A stretch of DNA of 64,000 nt from Chryseobacterium rhizoplanae. GTDB taxonomy: Bacteria > Bacteroidota > Bacteroidia > Flavobacteriales > Weeksellaceae. Shown here piece by piece: positions 44,487 through 53,039 of the stretch. Where the stretch lies: NCBI RefSeq assembly GCF_900182655.1, contig NZ_FXTC01000001.1:682001-746000 (forward strand). Direction: 5' to 3'. The notes beneath the pieces were generated by a model. The model saw nothing but the letters and a program-made list of their open reading frames with translations, did not search any database and was not told the origin of the DNA. Both the position numbers and the translations under genes were made by a program. Within the stretch, counting starts at the first letter, position 1. Every line of letters begins with the position of its first letter.

Positions 44487-44705
44487 TTATGAAAGATTGA
44501 TTTCTTTGATAATATTGAGAACTTCTTCACGGTTTTTTCTTAATCTGTTTCCGATTCTTTCCAGCATTTCCCTTTCTTTACCTTCTTCAAGCTTCAGATC
44601 GTGGTCCGTTAATGTTGAAAATTTTTCTTTCAGTTGTTTTGACTGCTCAATCCAGGCTCCAGGAGTTTTGAAAAATTTGTTGCCTTTGTTTTGGTTTGTG
44701 TCCAT
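44487..44705 (-). CDS. CsbD-like small stress-type protein
   Basis: A 72-residue, charged, helical protein. The segment WIEQSKQLKEKFSTLTDHDL followed by KLEEGKEREMLERIGNRLRKN fits the CsbD-like fold (WxxxKGKxKxxxxxLTDDDLxxxEGKxxEL) known from general stress proteins. The start ATG is preceded by a 75-nt leader that has a decayed duplicate at 47624-47700, including a CATCTTTGTA box about 40 nt upstream of the start. It stands alone between the cupin operon and the antiporter. Biochemical role of CsbD proteins is unknown. Confidence 0.72.
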   Translation of the reverse strand: MDTNQNKGNKFFKTPGAWIEQSKQLKEKFSTLTDHDLKLEEGKEREMLERIGNRLRKNREEVLNIIKEINLS

Positions 44706-45165
44706 AAGGTGGATTTTAGTGTAACTTCATTGCTACCATACAAAGATGGGTGTTTAATAATCTATTGTATTACAGATTGTTTCTTTTATGTTGCACATAT
44801 CACACTTTTATAAAATACCGGCTTGTTTTGAGCATCTGAATACGGTTGATCATAAAAACAATGGCTTTGATGACTATTTATGAAGTAATGGAGATTTTTG
44901 AGCCTTAGGAGATGCTTACAAACCTAAAATACTGTTATATAATTTCAAATAAGTGATTAATTAATCGTATCTTGCTGAATAACTACATTGAACTGATGAT
45001 CAGGACTCTAAGTTCCGACCTGTTCACTTTTTCATTATTTGATATTTCCGGTATATCTCATTTCTAGTCTGCTTCAAATCATTTATAGAAACTGTTTTGA
45101 AAAAGGAATATAAATCTTGTGATTTCTCCAAAGGACAATTCAATTGTAGAAATATTATTGTTTTT
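44706..45165. other. Divergent spacer CsbD-like gene / antiporter
   Basis: 460 nt. The left 110 nt (44706-44815) are the leader of the CsbD-like gene and are duplicated at about 47624-47725. The box CCATCTTTGTATGG, read on the minus strand near 44735-44748, may be its promoter. The remainder up to the antiporter start contains no gene I can support. Confidence 0.5.
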
Positions 45166-46263
45166 ATGAATATAAAAAAATATTTATGGACGTGGACTTT
45201 TTTAGTTCCTATCCTGGCGTGGCTTTCTTATGTTGGGAATACTGTTTTTTCTTCAGGGTATTATTCTGTGATTCTTGCTTTATTTTTGATGGGGAGTGTT
45301 TTGGCAGCGGTGTATCATTCCGAAGTTATTGCCCATCGCCTGGGAGAGCCATTTGGAACTTTGCTTCTGGCATTTGCCATTACGGTTATAGAAGTAGGAC
45401 TTATTATTTCTATCATGATGGGAGCAAAAGGTTTAGAAACCATTACCCTTGCCAGAGATACGGTTTTTGCAGCAGTGATGATAATCCTTACCGGAATTAT
45501 TGGGAGCTGTATTGTCATAGGTTCCTTAAGATACAGAGAACAGAGCTTTACATTGCAGGGGGTAAGTACGGCACTCATTACGCTTACCTCCGTGATTATT
45601 TTTGTGCTTATTCTGCCTAATTATACGATAAGTCATCTCGGAGGTGAATATACATCCTTTCAATTGCTTTTTATTGCCTTGATTTCTTTAGGACTTTATC
45701 TTGGATTTACTATGATTCAAACGTTTAGACATCGAAGCTTTTTCATTTCTCCAGAGAATAAACTGTCCAAAAATCAGCCTGTACAAGATAATCATGAACT
45801 GATTTCCCGAAAACAATTGTATATCAGTTGTATATTGTTACTATTATCCCTGGGAATAGTCGTTTTACTGGCAAAGCTTCTTTCAAAGGATGTTGAGCAT
45901 ATAGTGGTTTCCGCAGGTGCCCCAAAATCTCTTGTAGGGATCATTATTGCAGGTATTGTTCTTCTTCCGGAAGGACTGGCTGCATTCAGAGCTGCAAAAA
46001 GTGATCAGATCCAAACCTCATTAAATCTGGCTTTTGGTTCTGCTTTGGCAAGTATCGGACTCAGTATTCCCGCCATAGCCATTATATCTGTAATGACCGG
46101 TATAAGAATGACATTAGGGATAGATATCAAATCAACCATACTTTTAGGCCTGTCGCTTTTTATTATTACCGTTTCACTGGCAACGGGCAGAACCAATATT
46201 ATGCAGGGAATTGTACTGATCGCTATATTTTTAATTTATCTTTTTATCACAATCGTACCATAA
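45166..46263 (+). CDS. ChaA-type calcium/cation:proton antiporter
   Basis: A 365-residue inner-membrane antiporter of the CaCA superfamily with about eleven hydrophobic helices. The two inverted alpha repeats are visible: SEVIAHRLGEPFGTLLLAFA with ITVIEVGLIISIMM (about residues 48-82) and VGIIIAGIVLLPEGLAAFRA with LNLAFGSALASIGLSIPAIA (about 270-320); both contain the conserved acidic residues. This matches ChaA, which exports Ca2+, Na+ or K+ in exchange for protons. I chose ATG 45166 rather than the upstream TTG because it starts directly before the first helix (WTWTFLVPILAW). Transcribed alone; the ion preference is not readable. Confidence 0.9.
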   Translation: MNIKKYLWTWTFLVPILAWLSYVGNTVFSSGYYSVILALFLMGSVLAAVYHSEVIAHRLGEPFGTLLLAFAITVIEVGLIISIMMGAKGLETITLARDTVFAAVMIILTGIIGSCIVIGSLRYREQSFTLQGVSTALITLTSVIIFVLILPNYTISHLGGEYTSFQLLFIALISLGLYLGFTMIQTFRHRSFFISPENKLSKNQPVQDNHELISRKQLYISCILLLLSLGIVVLLAKLLSKDVEHIVVSAGAPKSLVGIIIAGIVLLPEGLAAFRAAKSDQIQTSLNLAFGSALASIGLSIPAIAIISVMTGIRMTLGIDIKSTILLGLSLFIITVSLATGRTNIMQGIVLIAIFLIYLFITIVP

Positions 46264-46293
46264 ACCTATTTAGCTGTGTATTATATAGCTTGA

Positions 46294-46378
46294 TATATAC
46301 TGAAACAGCCATCTTTAGTTCATATGATGTGATGGTTGATATAGAATATATTTCATCAACTGAATCCATAAAAAAAAC
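46294..46378. repeat. Intergenic repeat block, blocks A+B contiguous
   Basis: Block A (46294-46317, TATACTGAAACAGCCATCTT) and block B (46336-46378, TTTCATCAACTGAATCCAT) resemble 52257-52282 and 52594-52633. At 52 kb the two blocks are separated by about 310 nt, here by only about 18 nt, so one copy has gained or lost a segment. Confidence 0.5.
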
Positions 46379-46512
46379 TTTTGAAGACTCAGGGAAATAA
46401 TTTTTCCTTACCAAACAGACCGTTCTTATAATTAACCACTATTGGAAATCAAGCTTGAAAAGAAGTATTCTGAAAATAAGAAAAGATTTTGCAATAAAAA
46501 TTATTTATTGAT

Positions 46513-46749
46513 ATGACTAAAAAATATTACTTCCAAGATAAAAGTCAGAACATTATATCAGAAGATCAGTTAATTGGAAAAAAGATGGATGATATAGAAC
46601 CTTTTCTTTTTGATTATCAGTTACAAAAATTGCATACAATAGAGCGTGTTTATATCTTGAAAAAAACATTTTTCGGAATATTTAAAACAAGACTATATTT
46701 ATATCTTAGTGAAGATATAGTATATAATTATGCTATTCAAAAAACATAA
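46513..46749 (+). CDS. Small hypothetical protein
   Basis: A 78-residue protein (MTKKYYFQDKSQNIISEDQL, then IGKKMDDIEPFLFDYQLQKL) with many aromatic and charged residues and no signal peptide. The ATG and the codon pattern look coding, but no family is recognised and it stands alone. Confidence 0.5.
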   Translation: MTKKYYFQDKSQNIISEDQLIGKKMDDIEPFLFDYQLQKLHTIERVYILKKTFFGIFKTRLYLYLSEDIVYNYAIQKT

Positions 46750-48015
46750 AATATTGTTATACTTTTACTATTATTCGCATTATAGTTTAATGTTAAAATT
46801 CAATTTCTTGTTTTATTTCGCATTGATAATCTCTGAAAGTTATGATATTATATTTATTGCCGCCGCACTGCAGAGATCCCTTACGTAATTGTTTAATCAT
46901 ATCCTTCATTATGAAAATTTTATATCCCGCACTAAACTTTTTATTAAGAATTCAGCAGGGTCAGAGATCTTTCGAAAATATTCAAAACAACCTATACTTT
47001 CTTATTCGATACTTTTATTATTATAATTGGATTGCTTGATAATAATAAATAAATTGGCTGCTTTCTTTTGGCTACCTACGGGTTTGCATAATTATTGCTA
47101 ATTGTCCACTTCAGTTAGTAATTACGATTTCCTATACAAAAGTCATTAGACCATTATAAATAGAATCGCAAATTTTGTATAATAAAAAAATCCGCTATTA
47201 TGTGTGTTGTAGAGATATGATCGCAATCATATCCGCGAAAACACCATATAATAAATTTGTGAAAGTTTTATTAGCCTCCCTAATGCCCTATAATGGATTA
47301 TATAACAAAAACCCTCCTTTTTAGGGGAGAGTCAATTGTACTAATGAGAATGTACAACTATTATGAACAATAAATGTATGTGTTAATCAATTGCATTTAT
47401 ATGCTGCAAGTCATACGATTCTATTTATATTTGTTGTATATGTAGTAGAATTAATACAGTTATTTTAACTCTTCTTAGGAAGGTTTTTATGAATAACTTT
47501 TTAATGCGTCATTTTTGTGGTAATATTTAGTTTTCTCTGCAAGAAAGTTATAAATTGCTATGACTTCAAATTCCAGTTTTAAGGAATTTGGAAATATTTG
47601 TTGCCTTAATGATTTGTGTTCTTAAGGTGGAAATTTAGTATAACTTAGTTGCTATAGTACAAAGTTGGTGTCTTATAACCTGTTGTATTACAAAATGGTT
47701 TTTATTTTACAGCTATCACACACTGTATAGTGTCCGCAATCTTTTTTTACTGACAGATTCATGTTTTATAAAAAGAAAACCATTCTGTGTTTTTCTCATA
47801 ATCGTATGAATTTAGAGCTGGAAAAAGAAGAATGAAGTCTCAAAGATCATAAACCTTAGGTCTTATTACAGAGATGCGGATAAATGACTGACATCTGTGT
47901 TTGATCAGCAGTTTAACTGTTGGTTGGAATTACGAATAAACAAATACTTTACAGACTATTGTCAATAATCTTATACTTACTTTCATTACAATGTATTACA
48001 ACATTAATTATGTTA
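46750..48015. other. Gene-poor, decayed region with a CsbD pseudogene
   Basis: About 1.27 kb with no intact gene. It contains a perfect inverted repeat GATATGAT/ATCATATC (47214-47233, loop CGCA) and the dead CsbD copy with its leader (47521-47700). A 65-codon frame at 46842-47039 has no family look and no start context. The composition is very AT-rich throughout. Confidence 0.5.
47521..47623 (-). pseudogene. Decayed duplicate of the CsbD-like gene
   Basis: Aligned with the live gene at 44487-44705, this copy reads K-NTNH-stop-GNKYFQIP-stop-NW versus M-DTNQNKGNKFFKTPGAW. The start codon is AAG instead of ATG and there are several in-frame stops. The leader (47624-47700) matches the live gene's leader well, including AAGGTGG, AACTT, TTGTATTACA and TATCACAC. 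Similarity fades beyond about 100 nt into the gene. Confidence 0.7.
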
Positions 48016-50310
48016 TTACTTTTTAAAACAGAGCCTTGCCATGAGGTAACTGACTGTTGATTCTGCTCCCTGATTGAGATTAACATTTTTCTCTTCAAGC
48101 CCATCATAACATCCGCCTGTTGCAGGGTTATAAATAATCTGATGTAAATGATTCTTTCCTAAAAACCAACTAAAAGCATTTCTCATCATCTGCAAGTATT
48201 TTTCATCCTTAAAAACCTTGTAGAATGTAGATAAGGTTAGTATGGTATAAGCAACATCGATAGGCTGTTCACCACCAATTGATTCAGGACTTTTAATCGT
48301 TTCTTTCTGCAGCCATCCTTTGTTGGATATTACTTTAATGCCTCCCTTACTAAATGTTTTAGAAAGCAAAAACTTGAATGATTCATTGGCAACCTGTTTA
48401 TACATTTCGTCCTGGGTCGTAATCCACGCACACAATAAAGCTTCAGGGAGTACGCTGTTTCCGTAGGTCAGGTAGCTTTCAAACCAATGCCAGTCTTTAT
48501 GTTTCTCATGCTGATACATTTTTACCAGTCTGTTAGCCAGCTTTTTCAATAATGGAATATTGTTTTCAGAGTTTTGATAATGCAATCCCTTTATAATAAA
48601 AGCCATTGCACGGGTAGAATGAATTTTATCAATAGACGGAAGACTTTTTTCAATGATAGACTCTGCTTCATCAGAAAACAGTTGTGGTAAGATTGCTTTT
48701 ATAGAAAGAAGGTACCCCAGTGCCCAGATTGCCCTACCATTGGAATCTTCAAGGTTGGTTTCGTAGTTCTGTTGTGCAAATTCCTTGTCTTGATTTACAT
48801 AATTGAGAAAACTACCATCTAGTTGTTGACAAAACCTTATTACATTCAGGTAGGTTGAGATTAAGTCAAGATCAGATTCATCTCTGCTTACTTCATAATG
48901 TCTGCAGGCTACAATCAAAGCACGGGCATTATCGTCCAAAGTATACCCGGAATTGATATCAGGTTTGTTGATTTTAGAAAATTGGATCATTCCAAAATTC
49001 GTTGTCATATTTTTGATATGGCTAAGATTGATGATCGGGAATGTATAGTGTAATGTCATTTTGTCATTGTTGTATTGTTGAAATAATAAGGCGTGTGAAA
49101 TAGATGAATTCTCCCAAGCTGTGGGAGCCATTTTTTCCAGACTATTTGATCGTAATTTTTCCTGTGCGGTTTCATTTTTCAATAATGTATTCACGGCAGC
49201 AGCAAGCTGTTCCGGAGCTTCAAAATCAATAATAATTCCCAGATCTTCATTTAAGACTTCCACAGCATGAGGAATAGGGGTAGAAACAATAGGGCATCCA
49301 CAGCTGATGGCATAGGAAAAAGTACCGCTTACTGCCTGATTTCTGTCTTTTGTAGTGAAAAGATAGATATTGGTAAGCTGAAGATAATCTAGCAACTCAT
49401 TCAAAGGCAGATATTGGTTGATAAAGTACGTATGTTTTTCCAGATGAAGCCTCCTAATAGTATCCTGTAAAAAATCACGGTACTTTTCTCCTTCATATTT
49501 AATGACTCCGGGATGTGTCTTTCCGATAATCAGAAACATAACATCCGGATTTTGGGAAATGATTGCAGGCAGAGCTTCTAAAGAGGTTTCAATATTTTTC
49601 CCAGCACCCAGTAAACCAAATGTTGAAAGTACCTTTTTATCTTTAAGTCCGTATTTTGTTTTCAGTGAAATTTTATCTATAAATGGAAGCAAATGGGTAC
49701 CGTGGGGTATCACTTTAATTTTATCAGATGAAATATCATAATCATTGGTAAGGATATCCGCAGAAATACCGGTCATGACAATAATGGATTTTACGAAACT
49801 GCTGATTTCTTTTACTTTTTCTTTTAATTTGGGATCAGGTTTCGGCAGAACAGTGTGAAAAGTAATGATGAGGTCTTTCTGTAAATTTTGAAGGAAAAGG
49901 AGTAATCCGTCTTGGGTTTCGTTGAAAAATCCAAATTCATGCTGGAGCATAACCAGTTGAATCCTGTCATTTTTGTTGATTTTATCAGCCAGCTCCAAGT
50001 AAGATATGGCATCGGATGTATTTAAGCGATATGCTGGATCTGCTTCATATTGATAATGCTCATCCTCAGTTTCCATCGGGCAGGTAATGATGCTAAATGA
50101 TTCTCTGAATTTTAACTTAAGAGATTGTATCAAATCCTGACAATAGGTTGCAATACCGCACACCTTAGGAGGAAAAGTACTTATAAAGATAATTTCAGGT
50201 TTATGATAAAATGTGTTTTTATTACTTTGTACAGATCGTCTTTTTGTCTTTTCCTCCACGTCTGATTTTATATTTTTATTCATGATGATATCTGTTTTAA
50301 AGTCTGACAT
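48016..50310 (-). CDS. Two-domain glycosyltransferase: GT4 plus (alpha/alpha)6 domain
   Basis: A 764-residue cytoplasmic protein. Residues about 30-410 form a GT4-type transferase: PEIIFISTFPPKVCGIATYC (acceptor side), IIVMTGISADIL, KVLSTFGLLGAGKNIETSLE (phosphate-binding), then FTTKDRNQAVSGTFSYAISC with the Gly-rich loop and a Glu near EVLNED. Residues about 430-760 look like a six-hairpin barrel: GYTLDDNARALIVACRHYEV, DSNGRAIWALGYLLSIKAIL, and GGEQPIDVAYTILTLSTFYK. The sugar donor is unknown. It is preceded by GH130 (18 nt) and a 43-residue basic protein in one operon, which suggests a mannose-type oligosaccharide or compatible-solute pathway. Confidence 0.85.
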   Translation of the reverse strand: MSDFKTDIIMNKNIKSDVEEKTKRRSVQSNKNTFYHKPEIIFISTFPPKVCGIATYCQDLIQSLKLKFRESFSIITCPMETEDEHYQYEADPAYRLNTSDAISYLELADKINKNDRIQLVMLQHEFGFFNETQDGLLLFLQNLQKDLIITFHTVLPKPDPKLKEKVKEISSFVKSIIVMTGISADILTNDYDISSDKIKVIPHGTHLLPFIDKISLKTKYGLKDKKVLSTFGLLGAGKNIETSLEALPAIISQNPDVMFLIIGKTHPGVIKYEGEKYRDFLQDTIRRLHLEKHTYFINQYLPLNELLDYLQLTNIYLFTTKDRNQAVSGTFSYAISCGCPIVSTPIPHAVEVLNEDLGIIIDFEAPEQLAAAVNTLLKNETAQEKLRSNSLEKMAPTAWENSSISHALLFQQYNNDKMTLHYTFPIINLSHIKNMTTNFGMIQFSKINKPDINSGYTLDDNARALIVACRHYEVSRDESDLDLISTYLNVIRFCQQLDGSFLNYVNQDKEFAQQNYETNLEDSNGRAIWALGYLLSIKAILPQLFSDEAESIIEKSLPSIDKIHSTRAMAFIIKGLHYQNSENNIPLLKKLANRLVKMYQHEKHKDWHWFESYLTYGNSVLPEALLCAWITTQDEMYKQVANESFKFLLSKTFSKGGIKVISNKGWLQKETIKSPESIGGEQPIDVAYTILTLSTFYKVFKDEKYLQMMRNAFSWFLGKNHLHQIIYNPATGGCYDGLEEKNVNLNQGAESTVSYLMARLCFKK

Positions 50311-50328
50311 CCTGTATTGAATAGTCAG

Positions 50329-51357
50329 TTATGGTGTGTACCGTAGTAATTCTTTCAGTAATTCTGAAATACTTAAAGAAGCAACAGCAATTCTTTTGTC
50401 TGCTGCTCCATAGTAAACATGGAGTGTATCTCCTTCTACGATGGCTCCGGTAGGGAAGCAGACATTGTTTACTTCTCCTTTCTGCTCCCATTCTTCTTCG
50501 GGTTTGAAAAGAGGATAAGGAAGTCTTGAAATTTCCTTTTCGGGATTATCAAGATCCAGTAGGGCAGCACATGCGCTGTAAACATATCCTTCAATAGTAT
50601 CATGTACGCCATGGTATATCAAAAGCCACCCATGCTCGGTTTCTATAGGGGGACATCCTCCGCCAATGTAGCTTACTTCATGCTCATATAGGGGAGATAA
50701 TATGATATGATCTTTAAAGTGAAGGAAATAATCTTTCCAGAAATCAGGATTCAGATCTTCAATGTTTTTTATACCTACAATTTGAATATCGGGTCTTATG
50801 CGATGAAGAAAATAAAGCTTACCGTTAATCCTTCTTGGGAAAAATATCACATTTTTATCCCACAGGAAGACATCTTTATCCTTTGTAAGAGTAGGGGGGA
50901 GTTTGTTGAAACGTCTGTACTTTTCTGCTATTTCACCTTGTGACTCCGATAAAAATCTAAACTTGTTGTATGGAATTTTGGGAACAATTATGCCCTTTTT
51001 TTGCCATGACGTAAGATCCTCCGATACAGCAAGTGTTCCCAGTGCATTAATCCCGTCATAACTGGTATAGGTAAGATAAAACAAATGATCGATTTTTACG
51101 ATTCTTGGATCTTCAACACCATGTTTTTCGTATTCAAACTCGGAGATGATAACCGGCTTGCTCAACCGGGTTTCTATGGTCTTATAATCTGATAGTATAC
51201 AGTATCCGATACTGGAGAAATTATTCTTTGCAAGAGCTCTGTAAAATAAATGTATTTTTCCGTTATCCTTAACAACTGCGGGGTTTAAAACACCTTCACT
51301 CTCAAAGTCTAAAGTCGTTTTTCTGAGTATAATTCCGTCTCGTTTTACAGATACCAT
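50329..51357 (-). CDS. GH130 mannoside phosphorylase-like enzyme
   Basis: A 342-residue five-bladed beta-propeller of family GH130, which phosphorolyses or hydrolyses beta-mannosides. Family features are NPAVVKDNGKIHLFYRALAK near the start, HGVEDPRIVKIDHLFYLTYT with the catalytic-site Asp (about residues 75-85), LYEHEVSYIGGGCPPIETEH, GWLLIYHGV and VCFPTGAIVEGDTLHVYYGA. No signal peptide, so it acts in the cytoplasm. Its stop is 18 nt from the glycosyltransferase start and its ATG directly abuts the stop of the upstream 43-residue gene. Whether it is a phosphorylase or hydrolase depends on phosphate-binding residues that I cannot place with certainty. Confidence 0.88.
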   Translation of the reverse strand: MVSVKRDGIILRKTTLDFESEGVLNPAVVKDNGKIHLFYRALAKNNFSSIGYCILSDYKTIETRLSKPVIISEFEYEKHGVEDPRIVKIDHLFYLTYTSYDGINALGTLAVSEDLTSWQKKGIIVPKIPYNKFRFLSESQGEIAEKYRRFNKLPPTLTKDKDVFLWDKNVIFFPRRINGKLYFLHRIRPDIQIVGIKNIEDLNPDFWKDYFLHFKDHIILSPLYEHEVSYIGGGCPPIETEHGWLLIYHGVHDTIEGYVYSACAALLDLDNPEKEISRLPYPLFKPEEEWEQKGEVNNVCFPTGAIVEGDTLHVYYGAADKRIAVASLSISELLKELLRYTP

Positions 51358-51489
51358 TCAGTTTACGTTATTTCGGGCTTCTTGTTCCTTTCCTCTTCGT
51401 TTACTCATTTTATCCTCTCGTTTCTCTTTTGCGGATTTTGCGGGTGGAGTTTTATCTGATTTCTTTTTTCCGTCTTTTTCTTTTGACAT
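51358..51489 (-). CDS. 43-residue lysine-rich small protein
   Basis: A short open frame beginning MSKEKDGKKKSDKTPPAKSA and ending EQEARNNVN. It is very rich in Lys, Arg and Glu with no hydrophobic core, so likely unstructured or nucleic-acid/ribosome-binding. Its TGA stop immediately precedes the GH130 ATG without a gap, arguing for translational coupling and a genuine gene. It is too short for routine gene callers. Confidence 0.6.
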   Translation of the reverse strand: MSKEKDGKKKSDKTPPAKSAKEKREDKMSKRRGKEQEARNNVN

Positions 51490-51651
51490 TGTAATTTTTT
51501 TTGTTACCTGTAAATTTCAATCATTAAAAAAGGAAAGCTTTGCAATTGTCTTTTAATTTGTTGTATAAATCATAGATATTTCCGATTTAATAGAGTAACT
51601 TTGAGTAAATGTCTGTTAATGAAATGATTGGCAGTATAAATAGTAAGGGGG

Positions 51652-52212
51652 ATGAAGTTGTATATAAAATATATGGTAAGTTTGCGCTGCAAAATGGTTG
51701 TCCATCAGGAATTGGAAAGGCTGGGCATTAAAAATGCTATTGTAGATTTGGGAACTGTAGAATTATTGGATGATATCAGCGTTGAACTAAGACAAATTCT
51801 AAAAGAAAACTTACTTAAAACAGGGCTTGAGATATTAGATGATAAAAAAAGTATCCTGATAGAGAAAATAAAAAATGTAGTCATAGAAATGATTCATTAT
51901 TCAGATGCACTCCCAAAAGAAAACTTCTCAGATTATATAAGTGAAAAATTAGGATATGATTATACCTACCTTGCGAACACCTTTTCTGAAGTGAAAGGAA
52001 TGACCCTGCAACATTTTATCATTATTAATAAAGTGGAAAAGGTAAAAGAACTGCTGTTGTATGACGAACTGAATCTTACAGAAATCTCTTATAAACTCAA
52101 TTACAGCAGTGTGGCTCATCTCTCTAACCAGTTTAAAAAGATCACGGGGCTTTCTCCTTCATTTTATAAGCAGTTGAAACAAAGGCGTCTTGGAAACCTG
52201 GAAGACTTATAA
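51652..52212 (+). CDS. AraC-type DNA-binding regulator (short form)
   Basis: A 186-residue regulator without a large sensor domain. The N-terminus MVSLRCKMVVHQELERLGIK resembles a short ferredoxin-like domain common in flavobacterial AraC proteins of this size. The C-terminal AraC domain shows DYISEKLGYDYTYLANTFSE with the first HTH, LQHFIIINKVEKVKELLLYD, and LTEISYKLNYSSVAHLSNQF with KKITGLSPSFYK, the second HTH. Divergent from the GH130/glycosyltransferase operon, with about 160 nt between it and the 43-residue gene, so it may regulate that operon. Confidence 0.85.
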   Translation: MKLYIKYMVSLRCKMVVHQELERLGIKNAIVDLGTVELLDDISVELRQILKENLLKTGLEILDDKKSILIEKIKNVVIEMIHYSDALPKENFSDYISEKLGYDYTYLANTFSEVKGMTLQHFIIINKVEKVKELLLYDELNLTEISYKLNYSSVAHLSNQFKKITGLSPSFYKQLKQRRLGNLEDL

Positions 52213-52713
52213 AAGTGGGATATATGTAAGATTATTCCAGATATATATAGTGTAGTCTATACTGAAACGGCCATCTTTGTAGTATAATAATCAGGAATTT
52301 ATCAGATCCATTAAAGTTTATATCACTATAAATAATGCAAATTTTAGACTGGAAAATATAGCGAGCAGTTGAAAGTATACATCGTACATAATGCTTGTCT
52401 CTGGTATTAGAAAACATTGTAGTAAAAAAGACTGGGGAAAACGAATATACACCATGATAAAATTAATAGACTTACGGATTCTCAACTTTAATAATGAGCT
52501 TATTAAAATCTCTATAAAATAGGTAAATCTGTTTTCAGAAGGTTTTAATTAATTAAGGATAGGAACCTCTGGTTTCTGTCCTTTTTAACCCTATTGATAT
52601 ATAATACATTTCATTAACTGAATCTACAAAAAAATCTGTTTGAACATTCATGAGTAACCACCATGTTTATATATAAAACAGACTTTCTTATTATCACTCT
52701 AACGTTAGAAATC
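52213..52713. ncRNA. Intergenic region with a possible 0.3-kb non-coding transcript
   Basis: No convincing reading frame is present. A promoter-like box CCATCTTTGTAG (about 52271-52282) within repeat block A is followed about 280 nt later by a good rho-independent terminator (52556-52587), after which repeat block B begins. This could mark a transcript of roughly 0.3 kb, but the terminator might equally serve the AraC gene. Evidence is positional only. Confidence 0.3.
52556..52587 (+). terminator. Rho-independent terminator
   Basis: AGGATAGGAACC and GGTTTCTGTCCT form a 12-pair stem (two wobbles) with a TCT loop and run into TTTTT. No gene on the plus strand ends within 340 nt, which is why a non-coding transcript is considered. 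Confidence 0.7.
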
Positions 52714-52983
52714 ATGAAAACAATACATCTTTTTCAATTTAAGAATTCCATTTCCCGAAAACCTCCTTTTTTTAAGGAAGAATGCAGATTAGATAATTTA
52801 AATGATTTAATGGCTTATGATCTTATGAACACTGAAAAAGTGACTGAGTTCATTATTGAGGTTCATGATGATTTTATTTTTGAGGATATGACCAGAGAAG
52901 ATCTTTTATCAATGTGCAACAATGCCAAGGAAATGATTGAGCATTATTTTGTAACAACAATGAATGATTATGACGTTATCTGA
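52714..52983 (+). CDS. Small conserved hypothetical protein, paralogue of the protein at 42674
   Basis: An 89-residue acidic protein. The open frame extends 17 codons upstream, but ATG 52714 matches the start of its 87-residue paralogue (MKTIHLFQFKNS versus MKAIHLYRFNDS). The conserved middle is PFFKEECRL and LMNTEKVTEFIIEVHDDF, and the end is DLLSMCNNAKEMIEHYFVTT. No known domain. It is on the opposite strand to its paralogue and about 10 kb away, followed 56 nt later by the CinA-domain gene. Confidence 0.75.
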   Translation: MKTIHLFQFKNSISRKPPFFKEECRLDNLNDLMAYDLMNTEKVTEFIIEVHDDFIFEDMTREDLLSMCNNAKEMIEHYFVTTMNDYDVI

Positions 52984-53039
52984 ACATTGATTTCAGTAGT
53001 GTAAAAAGCTTTTTATATTAACATTAAATATCAGATGCC

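Noticed and set aside
46842..47039. A 65-codon frame beginning MILYLLPPHCRDPLR
   Set aside because: Isolated in a decayed region, no recognisable domain, and no paralogue in the window to support it.
47214..47233. Perfect 8-bp inverted repeat GATATGAT/ATCATATC as possible operator
   Set aside because: No gene starts or ends nearby and the motif is not repeated elsewhere in the window, so no role can be supported.
38842..48015. Genomic island or integrated mobile element
   Set aside because: Decay and duplications are visible, but no integrase, transposase with catalytic motif, tRNA target or flanking direct repeat was found.
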